From the NCBI RefSeq assembly GCF_014654935.1, contig NZ_BNBF01000012.1, positions 91,190 to 123,236 on the forward strand: DNA of 32,047 nucleotides, in the 5' to 3' direction. The stretch comes from Streptomyces capoamus. Lineage in GTDB: Bacteria; Actinomycetota; Actinomycetes; Streptomycetales; Streptomycetaceae. Shown piece after piece: positions 1 through 6,651 of this stretch (position 1 is its first letter; each line of letters begins with the position of its first letter). The position numbers and the translations under genes are program-made. The notes beneath the pieces were generated by a model. It saw only the letters and a list, made by a program, of their open reading frames with translations. It had not been told where the DNA came from and ran no database searches.

Positions 1-588
1 GCCGCTGCGGACGAAGGAGAGGGCGATCATGTCGAAGCCGGTGCGCAGGGCCCAGCGCAGGTCGTCGCGGTCCTTCTCGGAGAGGGCGGGGACGGAGACG
101 GCGACTCCGGGCAGGTTGAGGCCCTTGTGGTCGGAGACGATGCCGCCTTCGCGTACCCGGGTGCGGACGCGGGGGCCGTCGACGGCGGTGACCTCCAGGC
201 TGACCTTGCCGTCGTCGACGAGGATGCGCTCGCCGGGGGTGACGTCAGCGGCGAGGCCGGCGTAGGTGGTGCCGCACTGGTGGCGGTCGCCTTCGGTGCC
301 GTCCTCGACGGTGATGGTGAAGGTGTCGCCGCGTTCAAGGAGTACGGGTCCTTCGGTGAAGCGGCCGAGCCGGATCTTCGGGCCCTGAAGGTCGGCGAGG
401 ATTCCGACGCTGCGGCCGGTTTCGTCGGCTGCTTTCCGTACGTGTCGGTAGCGCTCCTCGTGTTCGGCGTGGGTGCCGTGGCTGAGGTTGAAGCGGGCGA
501 CGTCCATTCCGGCTTCGACCAGTGCTTTGATCTGGTCGTACGTGTCGGTGGCGGGCCCCAGTGTGCAGACGATTTTCGCTCGGCGCAT
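1..588 (-). CDS. pyk: Pyruvate kinase, N-terminal part (gene runs off the left edge)
   Basis: The first 196 codons are present and open to the window edge. The protein begins MRRAKIVCTLGPATDTYDQ, the typical pyruvate kinase N-terminus (KIVCTLGPA), followed by MDVARFNLSHGTHAEH (nucleotide and metal-binding Asn/Ser), LADLQGPKIRLG, and the B-domain lid with RILVDDGKVSLEV. The visible part ends with LSFVRSG. The family catalyses the last step of glycolysis, phosphoenolpyruvate plus ADP to pyruvate plus ATP, in the cytosol. The ATG at 586-588 gives the canonical N-terminus. Streptomyces normally have two pyk paralogues; gene order with gltBD and lgt nearby suggests the pyk1-type locus, from memory. 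The active-site C-terminal half is outside the window. Confidence 0.95.
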   Translation of the reverse strand, partial: MRRAKIVCTLGPATDTYDQIKALVEAGMDVARFNLSHGTHAEHEERYRHVRKAADETGRSVGILADLQGPKIRLGRFTEGPVLLERGDTFTITVEDGTEGDRHQCGTTYAGLAADVTPGERILVDDGKVSLEVTAVDGPRVRTRVREGGIVSDHKGLNLPGVAVSVPALSEKDRDDLRWALRTGFDMIALSFVRSG

Positions 589-807
589 GGGTCGAGCCTA
601 TGGCTTACCCGTGGGTAGAGAATTGGCGTCGTATGACTGCTCAAGGGACTTTGGGCGAAGGCTTTTTTGACAACTGTTGAATTGGGCGGTGGTCCGCTCC
701 TCTGAGCGATGGTCACCAGATCGCAACCTTCCGTACCTGTTGCCGGAAGTCATGTTCAGGTCAGAATCTACGCGCGTTGTGCAACCACCGCCAAGGAGAA
801 CCGAGAC
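589..807. promoter_or_regulatory. Divergent promoter region between pyk and the nucleotidase gene
   Basis: This 219-bp region separates the divergent pyk and nucleotidase genes and is noticeably less GC-rich than the genes, as Streptomyces promoters often are. A TTGACA hexamer lies at 667-672 on the + strand but has no convincing -10 partner. The run AAGGAGA at 793-799 is the nucleotidase ribosome-binding site. I could not fix either transcription start. Confidence 0.5.
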
Positions 808-2613
808 ATGCCGTTGAACCGCCGGAAGTTCCTGAAGAAGTCCGCCGCCACCGGGGCGGGAGTGGCGATCGCCGGCGCGGCGGCGGCTCCGGCGGCCGAG
901 GCGGCTCCGCTCGCGAAGCCCGGGCACCCGGTGAAGCGGTACGCGCTGACCGTCATGGGCACGACCGACCTGCACGGGCACGTCTTCAACTGGGACTACT
1001 TCAAGGACGCGGAGTACGCCGACAAGGCGGGCAACGCGATGGGGCTCGCCCGGATCTCCACCCTCGTGGAGCAGGTGCGCAAGGAGAAGGGCCGCTGCAA
1101 CACCCTGCTGCTGGACGCCGGTGACACCATCCAGGGCACCCCGCTGACCTACTACTACGCCAAGGTCGACCCGATCACCGCCAAGGGCGGCCCGGTGCAC
1201 CCGATGGCGCAGGCGATGAACGCGATCGGGTACGACGCGGCGGCCCTCGGGAACCACGAGTTCAACTACGGCATCGAGACGCTGCGGAAGTTCGAGGACC
1301 AGCTCGACTTCCCGCTGCTCGGTGCGAACGCGGTGGACGCGAAGACGCTGAAGCCGGCCTTCCCGCCGTACTTCATGAAGACGTTCCACGTGCCGGGTGC
1401 CAAGCCGGTGAAGGTCGCCGTGCTGGGCCTGACCAACCCGGGCATCGCGATCTGGGACAAGGCCTACGTCCAGGGCAAGCTGGCGTTCCCGGGCCTGGAG
1501 GAGCAGGCCGCGAAGTGGGTGCCGAAGCTCAGGTCGATGGGCGCGGACGTGGTCGTCGTCTCGGCGCACTCGGGTACGTCGGGTACGTCGTCGTACGGCG
1601 ACCAGGTGCCGTACGTGGAGAACGCTGCGGCCAATGTGGCCAGGCAGGTGCCCGGGATCGACGCGATCCTGGTCGGGCACGCGCACGTGGAGATCCCGGA
1701 GCTGAAGGTCGTCAACGAGCAGACCGGCCGGACGGTCGTGCTGTCCGAGCCGCTGTGCTACGCCGAGCGGCTGACCCTGTTCGACATCGAGCTGGTGTTC
1801 AGCAAGGGCCGCTGGGAGGTGGAGTCGGTCTCCGCCTCGCTGCGCAACTCCAACTCCGTCGCCGACGACCCGAAGATCACCGCGTTGCTCACCGACGAGC
1901 ACCGCAAGGTCGTCGCGTACGTGAACCAGGTCGTGGGGCGGGCCACCGAGACCCTGACGACGGTGGAGGCCCGTTACAAGGACGCCCCGATCATCGACCT
2001 GATCACCAGGGTGCAGGAGGACGTGGTCAAGGCGGCGCTCGCGGGTACCGAGTACGCCTCGCTGCCGGTGATCGCGCAGGCCTCGCCGTTCTCCCGGACC
2101 TCGCAGATCCCGGCGGGCGACGTCACCATCCGGGACCTGTCGGGCCTGTACGTGTACGACAACACGCTGGTGGCCAAGTTGCTGACGGGCGCCCAGGTGC
2201 GGGCGTACCTGGAGTACTCGGCGGAGTACTACGTCCAGACGGCCGCCGACGCCGCGGTGGACGTGGAGAAGCTGACCAACGCCGGTGGCCGTCCGGACTA
2301 CAACTACGACTACGTCTCGGGTCTGTCGTACGACATCGACATCGCCCAGCCGGCCGGGTCGCGGATCAAGAACCTGACCTTCGGCGGGGCGCCGCTGGAC
2401 GATGCCCGGCAGTTCGTCCTCGCGGTGAACAACTACCGGGCCAACGGCGGCGGTGCCTTCCCGCACGTGGCCACGGCGAAGGAGCTGTGGTCGGAGTCGA
2501 CGGAGATCCGTACCCGGATCGCGGAGTGGGTGACCGCGAAGGGGGTGCTGGACCCGAAGGACTTCGCGTCGGTGGACTGGAAGCTGGTGCGCGACGGCAA
2601 GCCGGTCTTCTAG
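808..2613 (+). CDS. Secreted 5'-nucleotidase / 2',3'-cyclic phosphodiesterase family metallophosphatase
   Basis: 601 aa, predicted to act outside the membrane by releasing phosphate from nucleotides. The N-terminus is a Tat signal: NRRKFLKKSAATG (twin Arg at residues 5-6), an Ala-rich core, and an AEA-type cleavage region near residue 32. The calcineurin-like metallophosphatase domain follows, with D54-x-H56 (TTDLHGH), GDTIQGT (Asp106), the catalytic GNHEFNYG (Asn149-His150) and a GHAHVEIP motif near residue 288. The C-terminal half is the 5'-nucleotidase substrate-binding domain, with NNYRANGGGAFP near the end. The ATG at 808 is chosen because AAGGAGA lies 8 nt upstream and the Tat signal begins there; a longer in-frame ATG at 709 has no such support. 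It is monocistronic, ending just before a strong hairpin. The family is certain; the precise substrate is not. Confidence 0.92.
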   Translation: MPLNRRKFLKKSAATGAGVAIAGAAAAPAAEAAPLAKPGHPVKRYALTVMGTTDLHGHVFNWDYFKDAEYADKAGNAMGLARISTLVEQVRKEKGRCNTLLLDAGDTIQGTPLTYYYAKVDPITAKGGPVHPMAQAMNAIGYDAAALGNHEFNYGIETLRKFEDQLDFPLLGANAVDAKTLKPAFPPYFMKTFHVPGAKPVKVAVLGLTNPGIAIWDKAYVQGKLAFPGLEEQAAKWVPKLRSMGADVVVVSAHSGTSGTSSYGDQVPYVENAAANVARQVPGIDAILVGHAHVEIPELKVVNEQTGRTVVLSEPLCYAERLTLFDIELVFSKGRWEVESVSASLRNSNSVADDPKITALLTDEHRKVVAYVNQVVGRATETLTTVEARYKDAPIIDLITRVQEDVVKAALAGTEYASLPVIAQASPFSRTSQIPAGDVTIRDLSGLYVYDNTLVAKLLTGAQVRAYLEYSAEYYVQTAADAAVDVEKLTNAGGRPDYNYDYVSGLSYDIDIAQPAGSRIKNLTFGGAPLDDARQFVLAVNNYRANGGGAFPHVATAKELWSESTEIRTRIAEWVTAKGVLDPKDFASVDWKLVRDGKPVF

Positions 2614-2634
2614 AGCCGCAGCAGTGGCAGGCCG

Positions 2635-2668
2635 ACGGCGCCGGCGCCCGCCTGGGCGCCGGCGCCGT
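2635..2668. terminator. Strong bidirectional hairpin between convergent genes
   Basis: Perfect inverted repeat of 15 bp (2635-2649 with 2654-2668) around a 4-nt loop GCCT; the stem is ACGGCGCCGGCGCCC. It lies 21 nt after the nucleotidase stop and about 40 nt from the stop of the opposing hydroxylase gene, so it can serve both. No T-tract is present, which is usual for Streptomyces terminators. Confidence 0.8.
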
Positions 2669-2710
2669 TGACGTGCGCGCCCGCGTCGAAGGGGTGGGTG
2701 TCGCCGGTGG

Positions 2711-4123
2711 TCATCTGCCCTCGATGAGCGGGGTGAGCCGTTTCGGTCGTCTGGCCTGCGGCACGTGGGCGGTGGTCGGGTCCAGTCCGAAGGTGGTGAA
2801 GGCGGTGCGCTGCGGCAGCGGATACGGTTCCTCGCCGGTCAGGGAGTTGAGGATGGTGGCGCTGCGCCAGGCGGCCAGGCCGAGGTCGGGGGTGCCGACG
2901 CCGTGGGTGTGCAGTTCGGCGTTCTGGACGTAGACCGAGCCGGTGACGGAGGGGTCGAGGACGAGGCGGAACTCCTCGTCGACGCGGGGGCGTTCGCTGT
3001 TGTCGCGGCGGATGTAGGGGTCGAGTCCGGCGAGGAGGGTGTCGAGGGGGCGCTGTCGGTAGCCGGTGGCGAGGACGACGGCGTCGGTGGTGAGCCGGGT
3101 GCGGCTGCCTTGCTGGAGGTGTTCCAGGTGCAGTTCGATCCTGGTGGTGGCGATGCGGCCGGCGGTGCGGACGCGGACGCCGGGGGTGAGGACGGTGTCG
3201 GGCCAGCCGCCGTCCAGGGTGCGCCGGTACAGCTCGTCGTGGATGGCGGCGAGGGTGTCGGCGTCGATGCCCTTGTGCAGTTGCCATTGGGCGGTGGTCA
3301 GCCGGTCGCGGACGGGTTCGGCGAGGGCGTGGAAGTAGCGTGTGTAGTCGGGCGTGAAGTGTTCCAGGCCGAGTCTGGAGTACTCCATGGGCGCGAACGC
3401 CTCGGTCCGGCCGATCCAGTGCAGTTTCTCGCGGCCGGCCGGGCGGTGCCGGAGCAGGTCGAGGAAGACCTCGGCGCCGGACTGTCCGGAGCCGACGACG
3501 GTGACGTGGCCGGCGGCGAGGATGCTGTCGCGGTGGTCGAGGTAGTCGGCGGCGTGGACGACGGGTACGCCGGGGGTGTCCACCAGGGGCCGCAGGGGGT
3601 CGGGGACGTGGGGTGCGGTGCCGATGCCGAGGACGACGTGGCGGGTGTGGGTACGGCCGAGGGCCTCGGCCTCGCCGTGGGCGTCGAGCTGGGTGTAGTC
3701 GACCTCGAACACGTCCCGTTCGGGGTTCCAGCGGACGGCGTCGACCTGGTGGCGGAAGCGGAGTCCGGGGAGGGATTGCGCGACCCAGCGGCAGTAGGCG
3801 TCGTACTCGGCGCGCTGGATGTGGAAGCGTTCGGCGAAGTAGAAGGGGAAGAGCCGTTCGCGTGTCCTGAGGTAGTTGAGGAAGGTCCAGGGGCTGGTGG
3901 GGTCGGCGAGGGTCACCAGGTCGGCGAGGTAGGGGACTTGGATGGTGGCGCCTTCGATGAGCATGCCGGGGTGCCAGTCGAAGCGGGGGCGCTGTTCGTA
4001 GAAGACGGTGTCGAGTCCGGTGAGCGGGTGGGCGAGGGCCGCGAGGGAGAGGTTGCAGGGGCCGATGCCGATGCCGACCAGGTCGCGTGGGGCGGCGGGG
4101 TCGTGGCCCGGGGGGTGGGTCAT
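2711..4123 (-). CDS. L-lysine/diamine N6-monooxygenase (IucD/DesB-like siderophore hydroxylase)
   Basis: 470 aa, the usual size for the IucD/SidA/DesB family of flavin N-hydroxylating monooxygenases, which hydroxylate the side-chain amine of lysine, ornithine or cadaverine using FAD, NADPH and O2. Visible motifs are the FAD-binding GIGIGPCNLSLAAL (residues 17-30), the substrate-side segment FDWHPGMLIEGATIQVPYLADL, the NADPH-binding VVGSGQSGAEVFLDLL in the middle, and VVLATGYRQ in the C-terminal third. The ATG at 4121-4123 overlaps the stop of the upstream PLP decarboxylase (ATGA), so the two are translationally coupled. This recalls desA-desB of desferrioxamine biosynthesis (lysine decarboxylase then cadaverine N-hydroxylase), but no acyltransferase or NIS synthetase follows. 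N-hydroxylation is well supported; the exact substrate is inference. Confidence 0.88.
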   Translation of the reverse strand: MTHPPGHDPAAPRDLVGIGIGPCNLSLAALAHPLTGLDTVFYEQRPRFDWHPGMLIEGATIQVPYLADLVTLADPTSPWTFLNYLRTRERLFPFYFAERFHIQRAEYDAYCRWVAQSLPGLRFRHQVDAVRWNPERDVFEVDYTQLDAHGEAEALGRTHTRHVVLGIGTAPHVPDPLRPLVDTPGVPVVHAADYLDHRDSILAAGHVTVVGSGQSGAEVFLDLLRHRPAGREKLHWIGRTEAFAPMEYSRLGLEHFTPDYTRYFHALAEPVRDRLTTAQWQLHKGIDADTLAAIHDELYRRTLDGGWPDTVLTPGVRVRTAGRIATTRIELHLEHLQQGSRTRLTTDAVVLATGYRQRPLDTLLAGLDPYIRRDNSERPRVDEEFRLVLDPSVTGSVYVQNAELHTHGVGTPDLGLAAWRSATILNSLTGEEPYPLPQRTAFTTFGLDPTTAHVPQARRPKRLTPLIEGR

Positions 4124-5487
4124 GCGGGGGTGTTTCCTTCGGCGAGTTCGGCGAGTTCGAGCAGCTGGGCCAGGTCGTCGGGCCGGGTGTGGGGGTTGAG
4201 GACGGTGGCCTTGAGCCAGAGCCGGCCGTCGGCCCGGGCGCGGCCGAGGACGGCCCGGCCGTCGTGCAGCAGTCTGCGGCGGACGGCGGCCACGGTGTGG
4301 TCGTCGGCTCCGGCCGGGCGGAACAGGACGGTGCTGATGACGGGCCGGTCGTACAGCTCGAAGCCGGGGTGTTCCGCGACGAGTGCGGCGAACTCGCGGG
4401 CCCGGGCGCAGACCTGGTCGGTGAGGGCGCCGAGGCCGCGGCGGCCGAGTGTCTTGAGGGTGACGGCGATCTTCAGGATGTCGGGGCGGCGGGTGGTGCG
4501 CAGGGAGCGGCCGAGCAGGTCGGGGAGTCCGGCTTCGGTGTCGTCGTCGGCGTTCAGGTAGTCGGCGCGGTGGTGGAGGGTGGCGCGTTCGTGCGGGCGG
4601 GCGAGGGCGAGGAGTCCGGCGGCGACCGGCTGCCAGCCGAGTTTGTGCAGGTCGATCGTGAGGGTGTGGGCGGCTTCGAGGCCGGCGAGTTTGTCGCGGT
4701 GCCGGTCGCTGAAGAGGAGTCCGCCGCCGTAGGCCGCGTCGATGTGCAGCCGGGCGCCGTGGGCGGTGCACAGGCCGGCGATCTCGGGCAGCGGGTCGAT
4801 GAGGCCGGCGTCGGTGGTGCCGGCGGTGGCGGCGACCAGCAGCGGGCCGGGGAGCGCGGTGAGGGCCGCGTCGAGGGCGGCCGGGTCCAGGGTGCCGTGG
4901 GGGGTGGGGACCAGGACCGGGTCGGGCAGGCCGAGCAGCCAGGCGGCGCGGGGCAGGGAGTGGTGGGCGTTCGTGCCGCAGACGAGGCGCACGGTGCCGC
5001 CGTGTGCTTCGCGGGCGAGCAGCAGGGCGAGTTGGTTGGACTCGGTGCCGCCGGTGGTGACGAGGGCGTCGGCGAGGCCCGCGGTGCGGGCGAGGGTGCG
5101 GGCGACGGCGGCTTCCAGGGCGGAGGCTGCGGGGGCCTGGTCCCAGGAGTCCAGGGACGGGTTGACGGCGCTCGCGGCGAGGTCGGCGGCGGCGGCCACG
5201 GCGAGCGGCGGGCCGTGCAGGTGGGCCGCGCACAGCGGGTCGGCGGGGTCGGCGGCGCCCGCGGCGAGCAGGTGCACGAGGGCGCGCAGGGCGTCCGGGT
5301 CGCCGGTGTCCGGCAGCACGTCCCCGAGGGCGTCGGCGACGCGGGCGGCGACGGCGTCCGGTCCGCCGGCGGGCAGGGGTCCGCCGCGCTCGCGGCGGCC
5401 GGCCGCGAGCGCGTCGAGCACGGTGGCGAGCAGGGGCCGCAGGGCGTCGGGGCCGCCGGGACCCGAGGCCAGGGGTGGCGTGCTCAT
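4120..5487 (-). CDS. PLP-dependent group II decarboxylase (DesA / diaminobutyrate decarboxylase-like)
   Basis: 455 aa. Group II (DDC/GAD-type) PLP decarboxylase. It has the N-terminal NPSLDSWDQAPAAS segment typical of lysine and diaminobutyrate decarboxylases, TTGGTESNQLALLLAR for phosphate binding, His175-His176 (NAHHS) in the cofactor-stacking position, ATAGTTDAGLIDPLPEI, Asp250 (HIDAAYGGG) facing the PLP ring nitrogen, and the Schiff-base lysine Lys282 in TIDLHKLGWQP. The late motif SLRTTRRPDILK is shared with DesA-like enzymes. The ATG at 5485-5487 has GGAGGAGGG just upstream. Coupling to the N-hydroxylase implies a decarboxylated diamine (cadaverine, putrescine or diaminopropane) as shared intermediate. 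Alternative: diaminobutyrate or aromatic-acid decarboxylase; the sequence alone does not settle the substrate. Confidence 0.87.
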   Translation of the reverse strand: MSTPPLASGPGGPDALRPLLATVLDALAAGRRERGGPLPAGGPDAVAARVADALGDVLPDTGDPDALRALVHLLAAGAADPADPLCAAHLHGPPLAVAAAADLAASAVNPSLDSWDQAPAASALEAAVARTLARTAGLADALVTTGGTESNQLALLLAREAHGGTVRLVCGTNAHHSLPRAAWLLGLPDPVLVPTPHGTLDPAALDAALTALPGPLLVAATAGTTDAGLIDPLPEIAGLCTAHGARLHIDAAYGGGLLFSDRHRDKLAGLEAAHTLTIDLHKLGWQPVAAGLLALARPHERATLHHRADYLNADDDTEAGLPDLLGRSLRTTRRPDILKIAVTLKTLGRRGLGALTDQVCARAREFAALVAEHPGFELYDRPVISTVLFRPAGADDHTVAAVRRRLLHDGRAVLGRARADGRLWLKATVLNPHTRPDDLAQLLELAELAEGNTPA

Positions 5488-5653
5488 GAACCCTCCTCCG
5501 CTCGCGCACCCGCCGCGGGCCCGGGGCGTCCGGCTCGGGGGTGGAGTTCCAGCTTGTACCGGAAGGGGGCCCTGTGTCCCCGAAGCCCGGCGAACGGAAC
5601 CCGAAAGTGTGTACTGCCCGGTCCCGCGCAGCTGTTGGGGGTGCCGCCCGGGG

Positions 5654-6478
5654 CTACGCCCGGAAGTCGTCGGCGTGGTCCCGGGCCCACTGGGCGAAGG
5701 TGCGGGCCGGGGTGCCGGTGACCTCCCGCACGGTGCCGGTGATCTCCGGGGGGACGCCGACGGTCTCGGCGAACGTCTCCAGCAGGCGTTCGAGCAGCTG
5801 CGGCGGCACGTGCGGGAACAGTTCCCGGCCCGCTTCGGCGGGGTCGGTCTCGACGAAGGCCAGCTTCCGGCCGAGGGCCTCGCCGATCGCCTCGACCTGG
5901 CCGGCGTTGCTCGTCGCCTCGGGGCCGGTGAGCCGGTGCGCGGTGCCCTCGTGACCGCCGTCCAGCAGGGCGCGTTCGGCGACGGCCGCGATGTCGTCCT
6001 CGTGGATGGGTGCGGACAGGCCGTCGGCGAAGACGCCGCGGACGGTGTCGCCCGCGCGGATCTGCGGGGCGTACTGGAGCGCGTTGGTGGCGAAGGCGTT
6101 GGGACGCAGGAACGTCCAGTCGAGCCCGCTGTCGCGGACCTGCCGCTCGGCGGTGGCGTGCATGAGGTGGATGGGGTGGGTGTCGTCGGCGCCCTCCTGG
6201 ATGATGCCGCTGGAGAGCAGCACGACGTGCCGCACGCCGTGTTCGCGGGCCGCCGCGAGCAGCGGGGCGGTGCCGGCCTGGGCGTAGAGGAAGAGTTTCG
6301 TGGCGCCGGTGAACAGGGCGGCAGGGTCATCCGGCCGGAACGGCACCACTTGGGCCCGCCCGGGCAGCGCGGCCCGCCGCGGGTCCCGGGTGAGCGCCCG
6401 GACGGGCGCTCCCGCGGCGAGGAGACGGTCGACGAGGGCACGGCCGACGTTGCCGGTCGCGCCGGTCACTACGATCAC
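5654..6478 (-). CDS. NmrA-like NAD(P)-binding protein (atypical SDR)
   Basis: 274 aa, GTG start. The Rossmann motif VTGATGNVGRALVDRLL is at residues 4-20, followed by VRALTRDP, which fits NADP(H) preference. The segment HVVLLSSG and a substrate-domain segment LDWTFLRPNAFATN are typical of NmrA/azoreductase-like atypical SDRs. The catalytic YxxxK of classical SDRs is not in place, as expected for this subfamily, whose members are redox sensors or quinone/azo reductases. It lies downstream of aminopeptidase N, across a gap holding a 24-bp tandem repeat and a hairpin, and 166 bp ahead of the decarboxylase/hydroxylase pair. Whether it is co-transcribed with either is unclear. No specific substrate can be assigned. 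Confidence 0.85.
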   Translation of the reverse strand: MIVVTGATGNVGRALVDRLLAAGAPVRALTRDPRRAALPGRAQVVPFRPDDPAALFTGATKLFLYAQAGTAPLLAAAREHGVRHVVLLSSGIIQEGADDTHPIHLMHATAERQVRDSGLDWTFLRPNAFATNALQYAPQIRAGDTVRGVFADGLSAPIHEDDIAAVAERALLDGGHEGTAHRLTGPEATSNAGQVEAIGEALGRKLAFVETDPAEAGRELFPHVPPQLLERLLETFAETVGVPPEITGTVREVTGTPARTFAQWARDHADDFRA

Positions 6479-6574
6479 GGTGCTGCCTCCGGTGCTCGGT
6501 TGGTCACTGACCGTCCGAGCCTAGGGGCGCCGGCCGGTCCGCCGCAGCGCCGCTGCGACCGACCGCGTCCTGGG

Positions 6575-6622
6575 CCGCCCCGGGACGGCAGACCTGCACC
6601 GCCCCGGGACGGCAGACCTGCG
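6575..6622. repeat. 24-bp tandem duplication in the pepN-NmrA gap
   Basis: Two adjacent copies (6575-6598 and 6599-6622) of CCGCCCCGGGACGGCAGACC plus TGCA/TGCG, differing at the last base. The second copy supplies the left arm of the hairpin at 6603-6632, so duplication added a second potential left arm. Confidence 0.9.
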
Positions 6623-6632
6623 CCGTCCCGGG
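6603..6632 (-). terminator. Hairpin downstream of aminopeptidase N
   Basis: Perfect 11-bp inverted repeat CCCGGGACGGC (6603-6613) / GCCGTCCCGGG (6622-6632) with an 8-nt loop, about 20 nt after the pepN stop on the minus strand. Likely factor-independent terminator without a T-tract. Confidence 0.65.
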
Positions 6633-6651
6633 CCGTGGGAGCCGGGCCGTT

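Noticed and set aside
711-770. Possible PHO boxes upstream of the nucleotidase (GGTCACCAGAT, and GTCA repeats 11 bp apart at 749-770)
   Set aside because: Secreted nucleotidases are often under PhoP control, but neither element keeps enough of the 11-bp direct-repeat consensus, and only single GTCA cores recur.
598-2466. Long open frame antisense to the nucleotidase gene
   Set aside because: Its translation is Arg/Val/His-rich low-complexity sequence typical of the reverse strand of high-GC genes, with no recognisable domain; similar shadows lie opposite pepN, gltB and others.
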